The notes under the pieces: model-generated
The model's database searches: none
The model's input: the letters and a program-made list of their open reading frames with translations, nothing else
What the model was told of the DNA's origin: nothing
In this document: one piece after another, positions 1 to 8,947 of the stretch
Layout of the letters: every line of letters starts with the position of its first letter
Numbering within the stretch: position 1 is the stretch's first letter
Translations under genes and position numbers: made by a program
Assembly (NCBI GenBank): GCA_900074745.1
Contig: LT598465.1
Location: 372,001-436,000 of the forward strand
DNA length: 64,000 nucleotides
DNA from: Lachancea mirantina
Taxonomy: Eukaryota; Ascomycota; Saccharomycetes; Saccharomycetales; Saccharomycetaceae
Reading direction: 5' to 3'

Positions 1-810
1 GTCGCTCCGCCACCCACTACCGAGCCACCCCACCGGACTCTCATTTTGTCATGATGCGATCGCCCTCGTACGCACATCCACGCGCGCACCCGCCTCTCCC
101 GCTCGCAAACCTCGCCCATTTCTACAATAGCCATGGCCACAGGTACGTTTATCCCGGTGGCATGCAGGCCATGTACCACCCGCGCGACATGGAAACTAAG
201 GACCCTAACGAACATTCTGCACGAATCGTGCACTAACTGGACCCTACTCCGTATTGTTAATTTTGTCTATTTCACTTATTTTATATCCTTTATTTCGTGA
301 TGATCTTATGAACGTTGTTGATGTTGTATACAGAAGCGTTTCTACATGGTAGCCCAAAGACAGACGGAGCTGCTGCCAGATAGTGTGAGAAATACCACAA
401 CAACTAGAAAGGTCGGTCGTGTTCAGGTTGGTCGGCTGAGACACAAGTATCACGTGACCGCGATGACAGAATAAAGCGCACTACTCGAATGCGACAAAGC
501 CAGAAGCTACAGGTGCCAACATCACTCTGCCTGAACAATCGGCTAAGCTTCCCAGGAGTAGCGCCAGCTGAGACGGTGATCGGATGCCGTATGGCATGAT
601 GCCACTTGCTCTATGTGAAACCAGTCCTGGCACGCTTCATGAAAAGCGTACAAAGCGACATACTCATATGAGTATTCGTATACAGTTATCTCCATCTCGT
701 CCGCTCCGTCAATATTCACGACATAGATTCCATCTTTAAGACCGTCTTCAATAACAGAACCTTTCTGCGGAACTGTCCCCAACCACCTGCACAGAGATCA
801 CCTCGAGTCC
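1..810. other. Intergenic region upstream of COG6, no convincing gene
   Basis: I see no credible gene here. A 61-codon ATG frame at 51-236 has no recognisable domain. The minus-strand frame at 543-782 would have to start at TTG and resembles nothing I know. An ATG followed by a GTACGT donor near 132-146 and a CACTAAC near 229 look splice-like, but every join I tried gives a very short peptide. The region holds one copy of the composite CACGTG element (446-497) and the start of the COG6 promoter. Confidence 0.6.
446..497 (+). repeat. Composite conserved element, copy 1 (CACGTG plus ATGACAGAATAA)
   Basis: AGTATCACGTG (446-456), a 6-nt spacer, ATGACAGAATAA (463-474), a 9-nt spacer, CTCGAAT (484-490) and GCGACAA (491-497). 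The same blocks occur in the same order, with the same first spacing, at 22923-22985. The CACGTG core is the site class bound by Cbf1-type bHLH factors. The nature of the full element is unknown. Confidence 0.6.
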
Positions 811-3249
811 ATGAGCTTCTTGGAGTTCCAATTAGGTGACGCGTTCACGGATAGCGGGTTTTTACCCGAGCCTGCGTCCGCATTGCCGCTAGATTCCGTA
901 CCGTTGCGCGAATCCCATAAAGGTTTCCAAGTCCCAGTGCCGGATTTGCTTGAGTCTCGCGAGGTCGAGACCAACACTTTACAAGAGCGTATGAAATTGT
1001 ACGTTGACAGCTCCATGCGAGGGCTAGAACTGAGGTCGCAGCCGGCGTCGAACCGTGACCACGACCGCAGCGCGGTTCCAGGTGCGACAAGTCATCTGGC
1101 TGACAGGGAACAGTCGCTTAAGCAAATGGTCGAAGTCAGTGGGAACTACAAACCCGAGAGCTCCGACAGCGTCATTTCCAGAAAACTGTCACGAATCCTG
1201 AACGAGTACGACGGTAGAACGTATCAAAAAGACCAAGACTTACGTCGTTCCTTCCTTGCGCTAGAAGCGCATCGGAAAGTTCTGGCTTTCAATGAGTCCG
1301 TCCTGGTGCAACCCAGCGTCATGGGCTCCTTGGCACGTCAGTCTCTGAAGAGCAATCTGGAGCATTTGTTGTTACAAAATAATCTCACGTTTCTGGAAAA
1401 CATACGACCTGTGGTTAATAAAATTCAACGGCTCTCTGAGCCAATCGAGCGCACACTCACGATCGGGAACCGTGTATGTGAAAAACGGCCGACTCCTATA
1501 CCTGACGAGGTGTGGTGCCGGATCAAAGATAAACAAGAGCAATTACAGACGCTTAAAATGCAAAAAACCGTGCTTTCCGCTGTTCGCGATAGTCTTACGT
1601 TGAGTCAGATTGAAGACCACGCTATCCGGAATGCAGAAATAGATACTGAATTTCTGCTGGTTGTTAATCGGATTATGATTATAAAAGAACGAGCCACTTA
1701 CCTACTGACGTTACCGAGCGCAGAAGCCGGTAAAGCGCTTCTCAAGCACGTCAATTCCCAGCTTGAGATTGCAAACAAACGCATTTACAATTATCTGGTT
1801 GATTTTCTTTACGACCTACAATCTGCCTACAGAACCTTTGGTGAACGATCTTTCACTTCTAACGACAAAACGTTTGTCGTATTTCGCAAATGCCTTGTGT
1901 ATTTGTCTAGCGATTTGCCCTATTTCAGCGAGTTTTTGAAACGCGTCGTCAAGATGCGTTCCCAAGCAGCACTCGACAATTTCTTGTCGCAATTTGATGT
2001 CGAAAGCTCGTCGGAATCGAAACCCATCATACTATCAGCCCACGACCCAATCAGGTACCTGGGCGATGTCTTAGCATATGTCCATTCGCTCATTGTGAAT
2101 GAAGCAGACTTCGTGAACTCTATGTTCGATTTCCAAACCTTTGACGAGGAAGAGGACAGCCCACAATCCATCATTAATAAGAACCAAAAATTCCTAAGTG
2201 AATTGAATTTAAAAGCCCTTAACGATATAATGGTACCCCTGGAAAACTCTATTCGAATTCGACTGGAACAAATTATCAGATTTGAAGACGATATTCTCAC
2301 AAACTTCGATATTTTCGATTTATTAAAACTCTACGAAATGATATTTACGAAATATGGCATTTTCGAGGACAGCACACTTATAAGAAATCTGAATGCTCTG
2401 GAAAATGTTTCTTCCAACAAGATAGGCTCGACGCTCACCGACACTTTGTCAACCATCGATACTCGGCAGGAAATTGGAGCCGATCTGTTACCACCTAGCT
2501 GGTTAGCAGAATATTTGACCACGCTTTGCGGTGTTTTCGCTCGATATGAGAAAAGTAGTTATCCAGAAGACGCAAAACAGATTGTGAGCGTGGAATTCTT
2601 GAATGAAACTACCGGGCGTCTCGTCAATGACAAGCTCGAAGAGTTTCTTCACAAGAATTTCCCCGATATGAAAAGAAATCCATCGGAAAAGGAAAATTTT
2701 CTGGTAGCACAAATCAACTGTTTCGACAATGTTATCTCTAAACTCAAACCTTTCAAATCGACGGTCTTCGATAACGATGGCAACATCCTTATTAAGGTGG
2801 AAAATCAAATGCAGTCATCAATCAAAGCCTTGACAGAGTTCGAGAGTCGCTTATTGTTCCAAAAAACGGGACTCGAGCTTTACTTTAATCTTTTCAATAT
2901 GATTTTCCCTGTCGAGTCTGTGCAAGATGAACTGGATTACGACATGTACTTATCGACGCTGGAAAATCCCATAATGAATTTAACCAAAATTCGAGAGTCT
3001 GTGGAAAAACCGGTCTCGGACCTCATGCCTGCCGCTCTCGATGAATTCCAAAAGAACAAAGTTTTCCACATCATGTCACCGAGAATTGGAGAACAAATTA
3101 CGAATACTTGCCTGAGACAACTTCTTCGTTTCTATCAAGTATTCCGTCAAGTTCTTCTGCATTTGTACCCCGATAGCCAAGAAGAGGTTCTAACGGTGTT
3201 GAAATTTACAGGCGATGAGGCTGCTATGCTGTTTGGGCTCAGCGACTGA
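811..3249 (+). CDS. COG6: Conserved oligomeric Golgi complex subunit 6
   Basis: The 812-residue protein matches fungal Cog6 along its length (the S. cerevisiae protein is about 840 aa). Cog6 belongs to lobe B of the COG tethering complex, which captures vesicles recycling within the Golgi and supports glycosylation and the Cvt pathway. The best conserved stretch is near residues 400-435 (SKPIILSAHDPIRYLGDV). The rest is helical, with the long alpha-solenoid character of tethering subunits and no catalytic motif. The ATG at 811 opens the frame and an in-frame stop lies upstream at 724-726. The gene is convergent with DPH1, with only 20 bp between the stop codons. COG5, a partner subunit, lies 25 kb away in the same window. 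Confidence 0.93.
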   Translation: MSFLEFQLGDAFTDSGFLPEPASALPLDSVPLRESHKGFQVPVPDLLESREVETNTLQERMKLYVDSSMRGLELRSQPASNRDHDRSAVPGATSHLADREQSLKQMVEVSGNYKPESSDSVISRKLSRILNEYDGRTYQKDQDLRRSFLALEAHRKVLAFNESVLVQPSVMGSLARQSLKSNLEHLLLQNNLTFLENIRPVVNKIQRLSEPIERTLTIGNRVCEKRPTPIPDEVWCRIKDKQEQLQTLKMQKTVLSAVRDSLTLSQIEDHAIRNAEIDTEFLLVVNRIMIIKERATYLLTLPSAEAGKALLKHVNSQLEIANKRIYNYLVDFLYDLQSAYRTFGERSFTSNDKTFVVFRKCLVYLSSDLPYFSEFLKRVVKMRSQAALDNFLSQFDVESSSESKPIILSAHDPIRYLGDVLAYVHSLIVNEADFVNSMFDFQTFDEEEDSPQSIINKNQKFLSELNLKALNDIMVPLENSIRIRLEQIIRFEDDILTNFDIFDLLKLYEMIFTKYGIFEDSTLIRNLNALENVSSNKIGSTLTDTLSTIDTRQEIGADLLPPSWLAEYLTTLCGVFARYEKSSYPEDAKQIVSVEFLNETTGRLVNDKLEEFLHKNFPDMKRNPSEKENFLVAQINCFDNVISKLKPFKSTVFDNDGNILIKVENQMQSSIKALTEFESRLLFQKTGLELYFNLFNMIFPVESVQDELDYDMYLSTLENPIMNLTKIRESVEKPVSDLMPAALDEFQKNKVFHIMSPRIGEQITNTCLRQLLRFYQVFRQVLLHLYPDSQEEVLTVLKFTGDEAAMLFGLSD

Positions 3250-3269
3250 TTCGCAAAGTCATAGGTAAA

Positions 3270-4535
3270 TCACAACTCAATATCATGAGTAGGGATTTTT
3301 CCACGACCATAACCATTGACTTCATAGTAATCCATTGGATAGTATTTCTCAGTAAACATACGATCTTGTTCTAGAAGCACATTCGCCTCGTAAGGTGTCA
3401 ATAAAGGCTTGTTGAATGCATAACCCCAGTCGATGGAAAGTCTCGGGCAAGCCACCTGTATGAAAACGTCAATATCATCAAACATTGCTAATTTTTGTGG
3501 GAAAATCTCACTCAAGATTATTTTGCAAACCGTTTTTCCTGCATCCTTCAATTTCATTTCCAGATTGTCAAGTGTAGCCAAGTTACCTTGTCTTCCTAAT
3601 GCACCCAAAATAAGACCAAACTTTTGAGCAGTTCGGGCCGCGGCCAGTGCTTCTGTTCTGACTTCGACGAGCTGTTTTTGATCGTAACGCTCCACGGTAA
3701 ATTTTCGACTGTAAGGATCATACCGGTACGCTGGAATCTCAGGATTATGAATCATGGCACTTTCTAAATGAAAACGACCATCACCGATGTAAACCATCGC
3801 ATTTATTTGTTCTTTGTCCAACCTTTGCGACGTGCAACCCAGAACTTCACCTTTCGAAAGAGGTTTTATTTGGGGCGGAATCACATAAATTGGCTGGTCA
3901 ATTTCGGAAAGCTTGTTCTTAATGCTATGAATCGTAGGGTTGAACTGAATGGTTCCAAAGACGGCCAATCTTGATCCAGGAGCAAAATTCTTTTGAAAGG
4001 TTTTAATCAAATGCGTCTCATCAATATTAATTGTCACGAACACGTACAAAACCTTGATCAACGTGATATCGATAGGAACAAGACAGGAATGTGCATAATG
4101 AACAATAAAATCGCAATCAAGTGATCTCGCAGTGAAATCGTCAATACAACAAGCACCGTAAGAAACATCGCCCATAACAATAGCTTCACACTCACAAAAC
4201 TGTTCCAAGATGTCACTTATAACCAGTGCATAAATCAACAGTCCCTCGGGCATCTGTAAAGCGACTCTTTTCGCTTTCGCCTTCTTGATATTCCACACAG
4301 TCTTATGGATTTCAAAATTGTAATTCGACGGTAGCAGTTTAGTCGCCTCATTCAACTCATTGTCATTCAAGATCTCATCTGGGATCTGATTTATGGCTCT
4401 TTTCACATTAATTCTAGGTCGTATCTTGCGTACTAATTTACCATTATTTCCACCGTTTTCAACGCTTTTTTCTGGCTCTTTTTTTACTCCAACAAACCGT
4501 CTTCTGGGTTTCTTGTCTGTTGATTCCATGACCAT
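3270..4535 (-). CDS. DPH1: Diphthamide biosynthesis protein 1 (radical-type ACP transferase subunit)
   Basis: The 421-aa protein matches the length and sequence of yeast Dph1. With Dph2 it forms the 4Fe-4S enzyme that moves the 3-amino-3-carboxypropyl group of S-adenosylmethionine to a histidine of elongation factor 2, the first step of diphthamide synthesis. Three family cysteines expected to bind the cluster are visible: near residues 129-130 (DVSYGACC), 234 (VLGCTS) and 363 (VACPRLSIDWG). The N-terminal 45 residues are basic and variable, as usual. There is a second ATG at codon 3, so the exact start is open by two residues. The gene is divergent from SHQ1 across a 194-bp promoter that carries two PAC boxes and an RRPE. 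Confidence 0.95.
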   Translation of the reverse strand: MVMESTDKKPRRRFVGVKKEPEKSVENGGNNGKLVRKIRPRINVKRAINQIPDEILNDNELNEATKLLPSNYNFEIHKTVWNIKKAKAKRVALQMPEGLLIYALVISDILEQFCECEAIVMGDVSYGACCIDDFTARSLDCDFIVHYAHSCLVPIDITLIKVLYVFVTINIDETHLIKTFQKNFAPGSRLAVFGTIQFNPTIHSIKNKLSEIDQPIYVIPPQIKPLSKGEVLGCTSQRLDKEQINAMVYIGDGRFHLESAMIHNPEIPAYRYDPYSRKFTVERYDQKQLVEVRTEALAAARTAQKFGLILGALGRQGNLATLDNLEMKLKDAGKTVCKIILSEIFPQKLAMFDDIDVFIQVACPRLSIDWGYAFNKPLLTPYEANVLLEQDRMFTEKYYPMDYYEVNGYGRGKIPTHDIEL

Positions 4536-4598
4536 CGTAATCTAGAGAAGATTAGCCTTCCTAGTGCTTGTTTCTCAATTTGTTGATGTTAGCCTTTG

Positions 4599-4608
4599 AG
4601 CTCATCGC
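4599..4608 (-). promoter_or_regulatory. PAC box 1 (Dot6/Tod6 site class)
   Basis: AGCTCATCGC is the reverse complement of the PAC consensus GCGATGAGMT. PAC is the hallmark of yeast ribosome-biogenesis genes. It sits in the 194-bp DPH1/SHQ1 divergent promoter. Confidence 0.8.
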
Positions 4609-4624
4609 GACGACCTCTCTCTTG

Positions 4625-4635
4625 GAAATTTTTCA
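4625..4635 (-). promoter_or_regulatory. RRPE element
   Basis: GAAATTTTTCA reads TGAAAAATTTC on the minus strand, a near-perfect RRPE (consensus TGAAAAATTTT, bound by Stb3). It lies between the two PAC boxes. Confidence 0.75.
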
Positions 4636-4671
4636 CTTTTCCATCTGAGCTCCTCACCAACTTCATCGGCG

Positions 4672-4681
4672 AGCTCATCGC
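4672..4681 (-). promoter_or_regulatory. PAC box 2
   Basis: A second exact AGCTCATCGC, 49 bp upstream of the SHQ1 start codon. Together with the first PAC and the RRPE it forms a ribosome-biogenesis type module. Confidence 0.8.
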
Positions 4682-4729
4682 GGAAAACCAACTTTACGAC
4701 AAACCAAAATCAAGTGACTTTCGAGCTCA

Positions 4730-6190
4730 ATGATCACTCCACAATTCAAAGTGATCCAGGACGATGAGTTTATTCAAATTTCGATATCAATCTCAAGCAT
4801 TAGATTCAAACCTGACGGTTTGGAAATCGTCGTTGATGAAAACCTGTTCATCTTCCATTTGGCACCATATTACTTGAGATTGAGGTTCTCACACAAGCTT
4901 GTTGACGACGAACGATGCAAAGCAGAGTACAAGGCAAAAGAAGAGATCATTTTGGTTCGTATTGCGAAGGAAACACCAGGTGAACAATTCGAAGATTTGG
5001 ATTTAACAACGAAATTGCTTGCAAGGCAAAATGTTTTGGACACTGGGGCCACGGGAGAAACTCAGAAGACGAAGGGACCTTTGATTCAGGAGGTAGATGA
5101 TTCTAGAGATGCCAGCGGCGAAAACCTGCGGGAAACTGGTGAAAAATATAATTGGGAAATACGTCAAGAGACACCGCAAGACGCGTCGGGCTTACTTGTG
5201 TCGAAATATGGGTTTGATGATCAATACAGCGGGATAATAGGCGTCTCAATAGCAAACGGTAATGATATAAATGAATTAAGCGACCCAGAATCGACTTCAC
5301 CTGAAGATCGAGTTTGCGAACGACTTGCTAAAGAGAACGAAAAGTTTGATCCCGAATACTATATCAGCGAGTATATGACAGCGAAGTACGGTGAGCAAGA
5401 AGAACTGCAGATAAATGGAATTAAAGAGTTGTTGTCCTTTATTCCGCCCCAGGTTAAGAAGTTTTTGAAATGGTATAAGCAGACCGAAAACAAGAACGAC
5501 GTAATGCCAGTCGACTTCAATGAAACTCAGCAGCAACAGATGGCTAACAATATACCGAAACGGCAATATTTGGTAACTGATGGCAAAACGCTTTATTTGA
5601 CACTCGTTTCCCTGTTGTTCGCTTACGTGTTTGAACAAATCGAAAACGAAGGATCCCATACGACGGAGTCCGCTTGGACCATTGGCAAATTGACACCGCA
5701 AATCGCATTTTTAGATCACAATATCTTGAGGAAAGAAGACATTCAAATTGCTTCTGTGCTAAGAGCCATTGTCGTTACAGGAATCAGGCGTAGTTTGAGT
5801 TACACTTTGCACAGAAATTATGATCTTTCGTTAAAGGCTTGGAATTATGTTTATTACCTTTTACGCGGTGGGAAAAGACTTGTCATTCAATGTTTACTCG
5901 ACATTCATGAAGTGTTCAGGTTTCACGACGTTTATTACGTTTACAACAGGATCCTAATCGGCGATCTATGCTCATGGTTTATCTCCAATGGCAGTGAAAA
6001 TGTCATTAGAAGCTTAGCAGCAGAATTGAAAAAGGAAGTTGATAGCATGACTAAGGACAGGATAGATTTCGATTGTTTTACAGGTATTGACGAAGTTAAT
6101 GGAATAATTGAACGGGAAAATATGACTTTAGCTGAGATGGAACAACTAGCTGAATCAGAGTATTTGCGGCAGGACCAGCCCGCTATTTAA
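4730..6190 (+). CDS. SHQ1: H/ACA snoRNP assembly chaperone Shq1
   Basis: The 486-aa protein is close to yeast Shq1 (507 aa). Shq1 binds free Cbf5 (dyskerin), acting as an RNA mimic, until H/ACA snoRNPs are assembled in the nucleus. The first 90 residues fit a CS/HSP20-like domain (MITPQFKVIQDDEF and a beta-rich stretch). Residues 220-440 form the helical SHQ1-specific domain, with the conserved PKRQYLVTDGKTLYLTLVSL segment. The linker (100-210) is acidic and variable. The ATG at 4730 fits the family start. The 3' end is convergent with the BOP3-like gene, 71 bp apart. The PAC/RRPE promoter fits a role in ribosome biogenesis. Confidence 0.94.
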   Translation: MITPQFKVIQDDEFIQISISISSIRFKPDGLEIVVDENLFIFHLAPYYLRLRFSHKLVDDERCKAEYKAKEEIILVRIAKETPGEQFEDLDLTTKLLARQNVLDTGATGETQKTKGPLIQEVDDSRDASGENLRETGEKYNWEIRQETPQDASGLLVSKYGFDDQYSGIIGVSIANGNDINELSDPESTSPEDRVCERLAKENEKFDPEYYISEYMTAKYGEQEELQINGIKELLSFIPPQVKKFLKWYKQTENKNDVMPVDFNETQQQQMANNIPKRQYLVTDGKTLYLTLVSLLFAYVFEQIENEGSHTTESAWTIGKLTPQIAFLDHNILRKEDIQIASVLRAIVVTGIRRSLSYTLHRNYDLSLKAWNYVYYLLRGGKRLVIQCLLDIHEVFRFHDVYYVYNRILIGDLCSWFISNGSENVIRSLAAELKKEVDSMTKDRIDFDCFTGIDEVNGIIERENMTLAEMEQLAESEYLRQDQPAI

Positions 6191-6261
6191 ATCAATAACA
6201 GCAATATATACATACGTGCGAATCTATATACGTTCATTTGTGGGCATGTTGCTTATGTCTT

Positions 6262-7275
6262 TCAACTGTTCAATAGATTGTTTGCGAAATTAGGACCCTT
6301 TGACATTTGCGCTAATGGCGTTGCTTCCCTACTGCTATGATCGCTGCATGTACGTTGATCATCCGATTCGTTTCTATTCTCGGCTAGACTGCTGTGTAAA
6401 GAGGGTATTTCGGGCTTGTTCATATCTGAAGCTGATTCTTTGACATGGTTTATCACGTTGAGGTCTATCACACCGAAAGTTGGCGTAGAAGTAGCCGATT
6501 TAGTCTTACGATGCCTTCTCAAAGACGGTTTTCTCACAGCAGCAGTAGTGGGCTGTGAAGCCATGCTATAATTTTGCCAGGATCCAAAATTCAGTACCGA
6601 AGTCATAGAGTCTTGTACTTTGCGGCCGGTTCCATGGTACTGGGAAGGCAAATCCAAAGGAGATTGGCCCACGGGTCGGGCTACAGGTAAGGAATAATTT
6701 CTACGGTGAGCACGAAACTGACCTGGAGACCGATCCAGTCGGCCCAACCCTTGCAATTCTTGTGTTTCAGAAATTTCTTCTTCTTTCAAATGGTTATTCT
6801 CAGTCAAAACCGCCACTGCTGCTGCCCCAATCCGTGCCGGACTATTGGTTCTCTTATGCAAATTTCTGGCAGAATTGGAAACTGCACGAGGCGGAAATCG
6901 ATAATTCAACGGCATCTCTTCGTGTCCCGCATCAGATACAGTAACCTGTGGCATTTCACCAACGTTTGACGAGCTACCTGGTTTTGGACCGTCCGTTGCA
7001 TTCTGAACGGATCGCGTGTCAGCTTCTGTTCCTTGAAACAATTTGTGAAGCATGGGACCTGGAACACCGGCCCTTGTGGCAATTTTCAACAATTCTATAG
7101 ATCTGTTGATACTTTCAAGCTTATAATAATGTTGCTTGGTCTTTTCTTGTTGCGTTTTGAATTCTAAAGCCCTGGCTAATGATTCTTCTGAAAATGGCCA
7201 TTGCGAACAGTTTTCACCGAAAAAAGACGTCATTATTTGCGTTACTGACTTCTGGAAGTCATCCCTACTACTCAT
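6262..7275 (-). CDS. BOP3: BOP3-like protein of unknown function
   Basis: This is a 337-aa low-complexity protein. The N-terminal 75 residues form a helical, possibly coiled segment (SITQ-like start, then KTQQEKTKQHYYKLESINRS) and look like the only conserved domain. The remainder is disordered and rich in Ser, Pro and basic residues. Several basic-Ser motifs (HKRTNSP, HRRNYSLP, RHRKTKS) look like kinase or 14-3-3 sites. I assign BOP3 mainly by position: in S. cerevisiae BOP3 adjoins COG6, and this gene sits in the COG6-SHQ1-YIP3 block. I cannot align it confidently from memory. Biochemical function is unknown; S. cerevisiae BOP3 is known only as a dosage bypass gene for PAM1. Confidence 0.6.
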   Translation of the reverse strand: MSSRDDFQKSVTQIMTSFFGENCSQWPFSEESLARALEFKTQQEKTKQHYYKLESINRSIELLKIATRAGVPGPMLHKLFQGTEADTRSVQNATDGPKPGSSSNVGEMPQVTVSDAGHEEMPLNYRFPPRAVSNSARNLHKRTNSPARIGAAAVAVLTENNHLKEEEISETQELQGLGRLDRSPGQFRAHRRNYSLPVARPVGQSPLDLPSQYHGTGRKVQDSMTSVLNFGSWQNYSMASQPTTAAVRKPSLRRHRKTKSATSTPTFGVIDLNVINHVKESASDMNKPEIPSLHSSLAENRNESDDQRTCSDHSSREATPLAQMSKGPNFANNLLNS

Positions 7276-7966
7276 TCTGATCGATTTGGGGCCCTCAGCT
7301 CTTATTTCTCGAAACCATCAACTCTTTGGTGATATTTAATAGGTTCTTCAATTATTTTCAACTTTAAAAGACTTAAGTTGATCTGGACAGGTATTGGTGA
7401 TAACAATGAGATGATGGGTAAGGAGCCCTAACGCCTGGGGCTTAGAAGAAAATTGAATAGTAGGTTTTTTGAGTAGATCTTGGTCTATTTTTTGCAGCTT
7501 TTTGCCTTAAATTCGCTGATCGGGCAGTCAAGAAACAAGTCGATTAATCCCAAGAGAGAAATGGTGTTTATCGGATTTCTATAAAGCCGAGACATCAATG
7601 AAAGGATGATTAAAGTGGTTCTTAGTGTTTCAATGACAGGCTTAACAGCACATGAAACTCTAATCCGGAGAGAAGGATTATTGCGAAGAAATCGATCGAC
7701 CAAGACTCTAGAGACGGTTTATCTGAGACGAAAGACCAAGCAAGTCGCCTCTTGTAGTTCGAGTATTTGATTGATGCACTGTACTGGTTTAAATACTACT
7801 GTAAAAGCGATACAATGCACGGTGTGAATGACTATACAGTGGGTACATCTTCAACGGTCCGCCAAGGAACGTATAAAAACGCTTAGGGCACGCGTCCTGG
7901 AGCCAGGATTCTATCGCCTTCTATTTTACATAAATCGATTCCAGCTTTCAAAGCCTTTCTCGAAGC
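7276..7966. other. Intergenic, BOP3 upstream region and YIP3 downstream region
   Basis: About 690 bp between two minus-strand genes. Short frames at 7485-7703 (minus) and 7828-8091 (plus) show no family resemblance, and the latter runs antisense into YIP3. I found no tRNA or clear C/D-box snoRNA by eye. Confidence 0.5.
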
Positions 7967-8473
7967 TTAAACTGTCTCTTCTTCAAAAACAGTTTCAATT
8001 GGCTTTTCCATCAAAGAAGCATGCCCCAAGACGGACACCGCCGAGGCACCAATCAGCCAAGTCATCGTGGAAATTGGCGATGCGAGAATAAACAAAGGAA
8101 CCCCAACACAGAATAAAGCAGTGTATAATTGCGAGGGCTTGAAAACACGTCCTCCGGCCAACACTAAATCTTGACCTTGGAGTCTATTGATACCGGTAAT
8201 ACTAGCAAGCACAAACACGATCAGGAAAAGCAACAAAGGATTTGTCACCAACGTGTAAATGCTCAAAGCACCCACGATTACCGCATAATTGGCCGAATAA
8301 TAGCGTAAATTGTAAGACATTCTCGACTGTGCGTCGCCAAAATTTTGAGGCTTGGACATCTTACGCATGTTCAAGAACTCTGGCAAAGGACGCACCGAAG
8401 ACAGCTTGCCCTGAACCGATTGAAACTCAGACTTGAGACGATCGTACGACAGATTCTCGGCAAAACGCGACAT
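7967..8473 (-). CDS. YIP3: PRA1-family Rab-GTPase interacting membrane protein
   Basis: The 168-aa protein matches yeast Yip3 (176 aa), a PRA1/prenylated-Rab-acceptor family protein of ER-Golgi membranes that binds prenylated Rab GTPases. The order is typical: a soluble N-terminus (ENLSYDRLKSEFQSVQGKLSSVRPLPEFLN), the family's NLRYYSANYAVIV segment, two long hydrophobic hairpins near 75-110 and 120-150, and a short acidic tail. The ATG at 8473 gives a normal start. The downstream neighbour LAP2 on the same strand and the upstream BOP3-like gene reproduce the YNL042-045 order of S. cerevisiae. Confidence 0.92.
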   Translation of the reverse strand: MSRFAENLSYDRLKSEFQSVQGKLSSVRPLPEFLNMRKMSKPQNFGDAQSRMSYNLRYYSANYAVIVGALSIYTLVTNPLLLFLIVFVLASITGINRLQGQDLVLAGGRVFKPSQLYTALFCVGVPLFILASPISTMTWLIGASAVSVLGHASLMEKPIETVFEEETV

Positions 8474-8947
8474 TTGCTTGATGAATGAAGTTAGTAGGTT
8501 TCTTATTGGAATTGATCATCGCTGATCACTGTGGAAACATCAGATAAAGCCCTGAAAGGTCTCAAACATCTCTATTCACAGTACTGATTGAAATGTAATT
8601 ACTTACTGAAAGGTTGGAGATTTGATTCATTTCTTGGCGATATTTCCGGTTTGTTGATACGTGTTTCTTCAGGTAATCTAATTTTAAGATTGAACAGATG
8701 TTTTTGAAAATTGTACACGCAAAGACAAACATAACTTAACAAGACAAGAAAGAACATCAAGTAGTGTAGTTTCACTTATCCTTGAAAAATACCATTAGAA
8801 AGAGAAAAATTCGGGCTTTGAATAAGTATCAGTTTTGTAAAGCTTCGAAGATTTTGACGCCTGTAACTAAGTAAAAGATGGAAACGCGATAATTCAATTG
8901 CGGACATTCTGAGCATTTACGCTGCAAATTCTTGGCAATTGTAGTAC
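8474..8947. other. Intergenic between LAP2 (3' side) and YIP3 (5' side)
   Basis: AT-rich, 474 bp. It contains the YIP3 promoter and the LAP2 3' flank. I see no ORF, RNA gene or repeat. Confidence 0.5.

Noticed and set aside
130-370. Splice-like signals (GTACGT near 141, CACTAAC near 229, TATACAG near 331) suggesting an intron gene at the window's left edge
   Set aside because: Joining the ATGGCCACAG exon to the downstream sequence gives a 19-residue peptide. The alternative frame cannot be reached from that exon, and no ribosomal-protein start fits.
543-782. 79-codon minus-strand frame upstream of COG6
   Set aside because: Starts at TTG, has no near ATG, and matches no family I know. It lies in the COG6 promoter.
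7828-8091. 87-codon plus-strand frame antisense to YIP3
   Set aside because: Overlaps the 3' end of the well-supported YIP3 gene and has no family resemblance.
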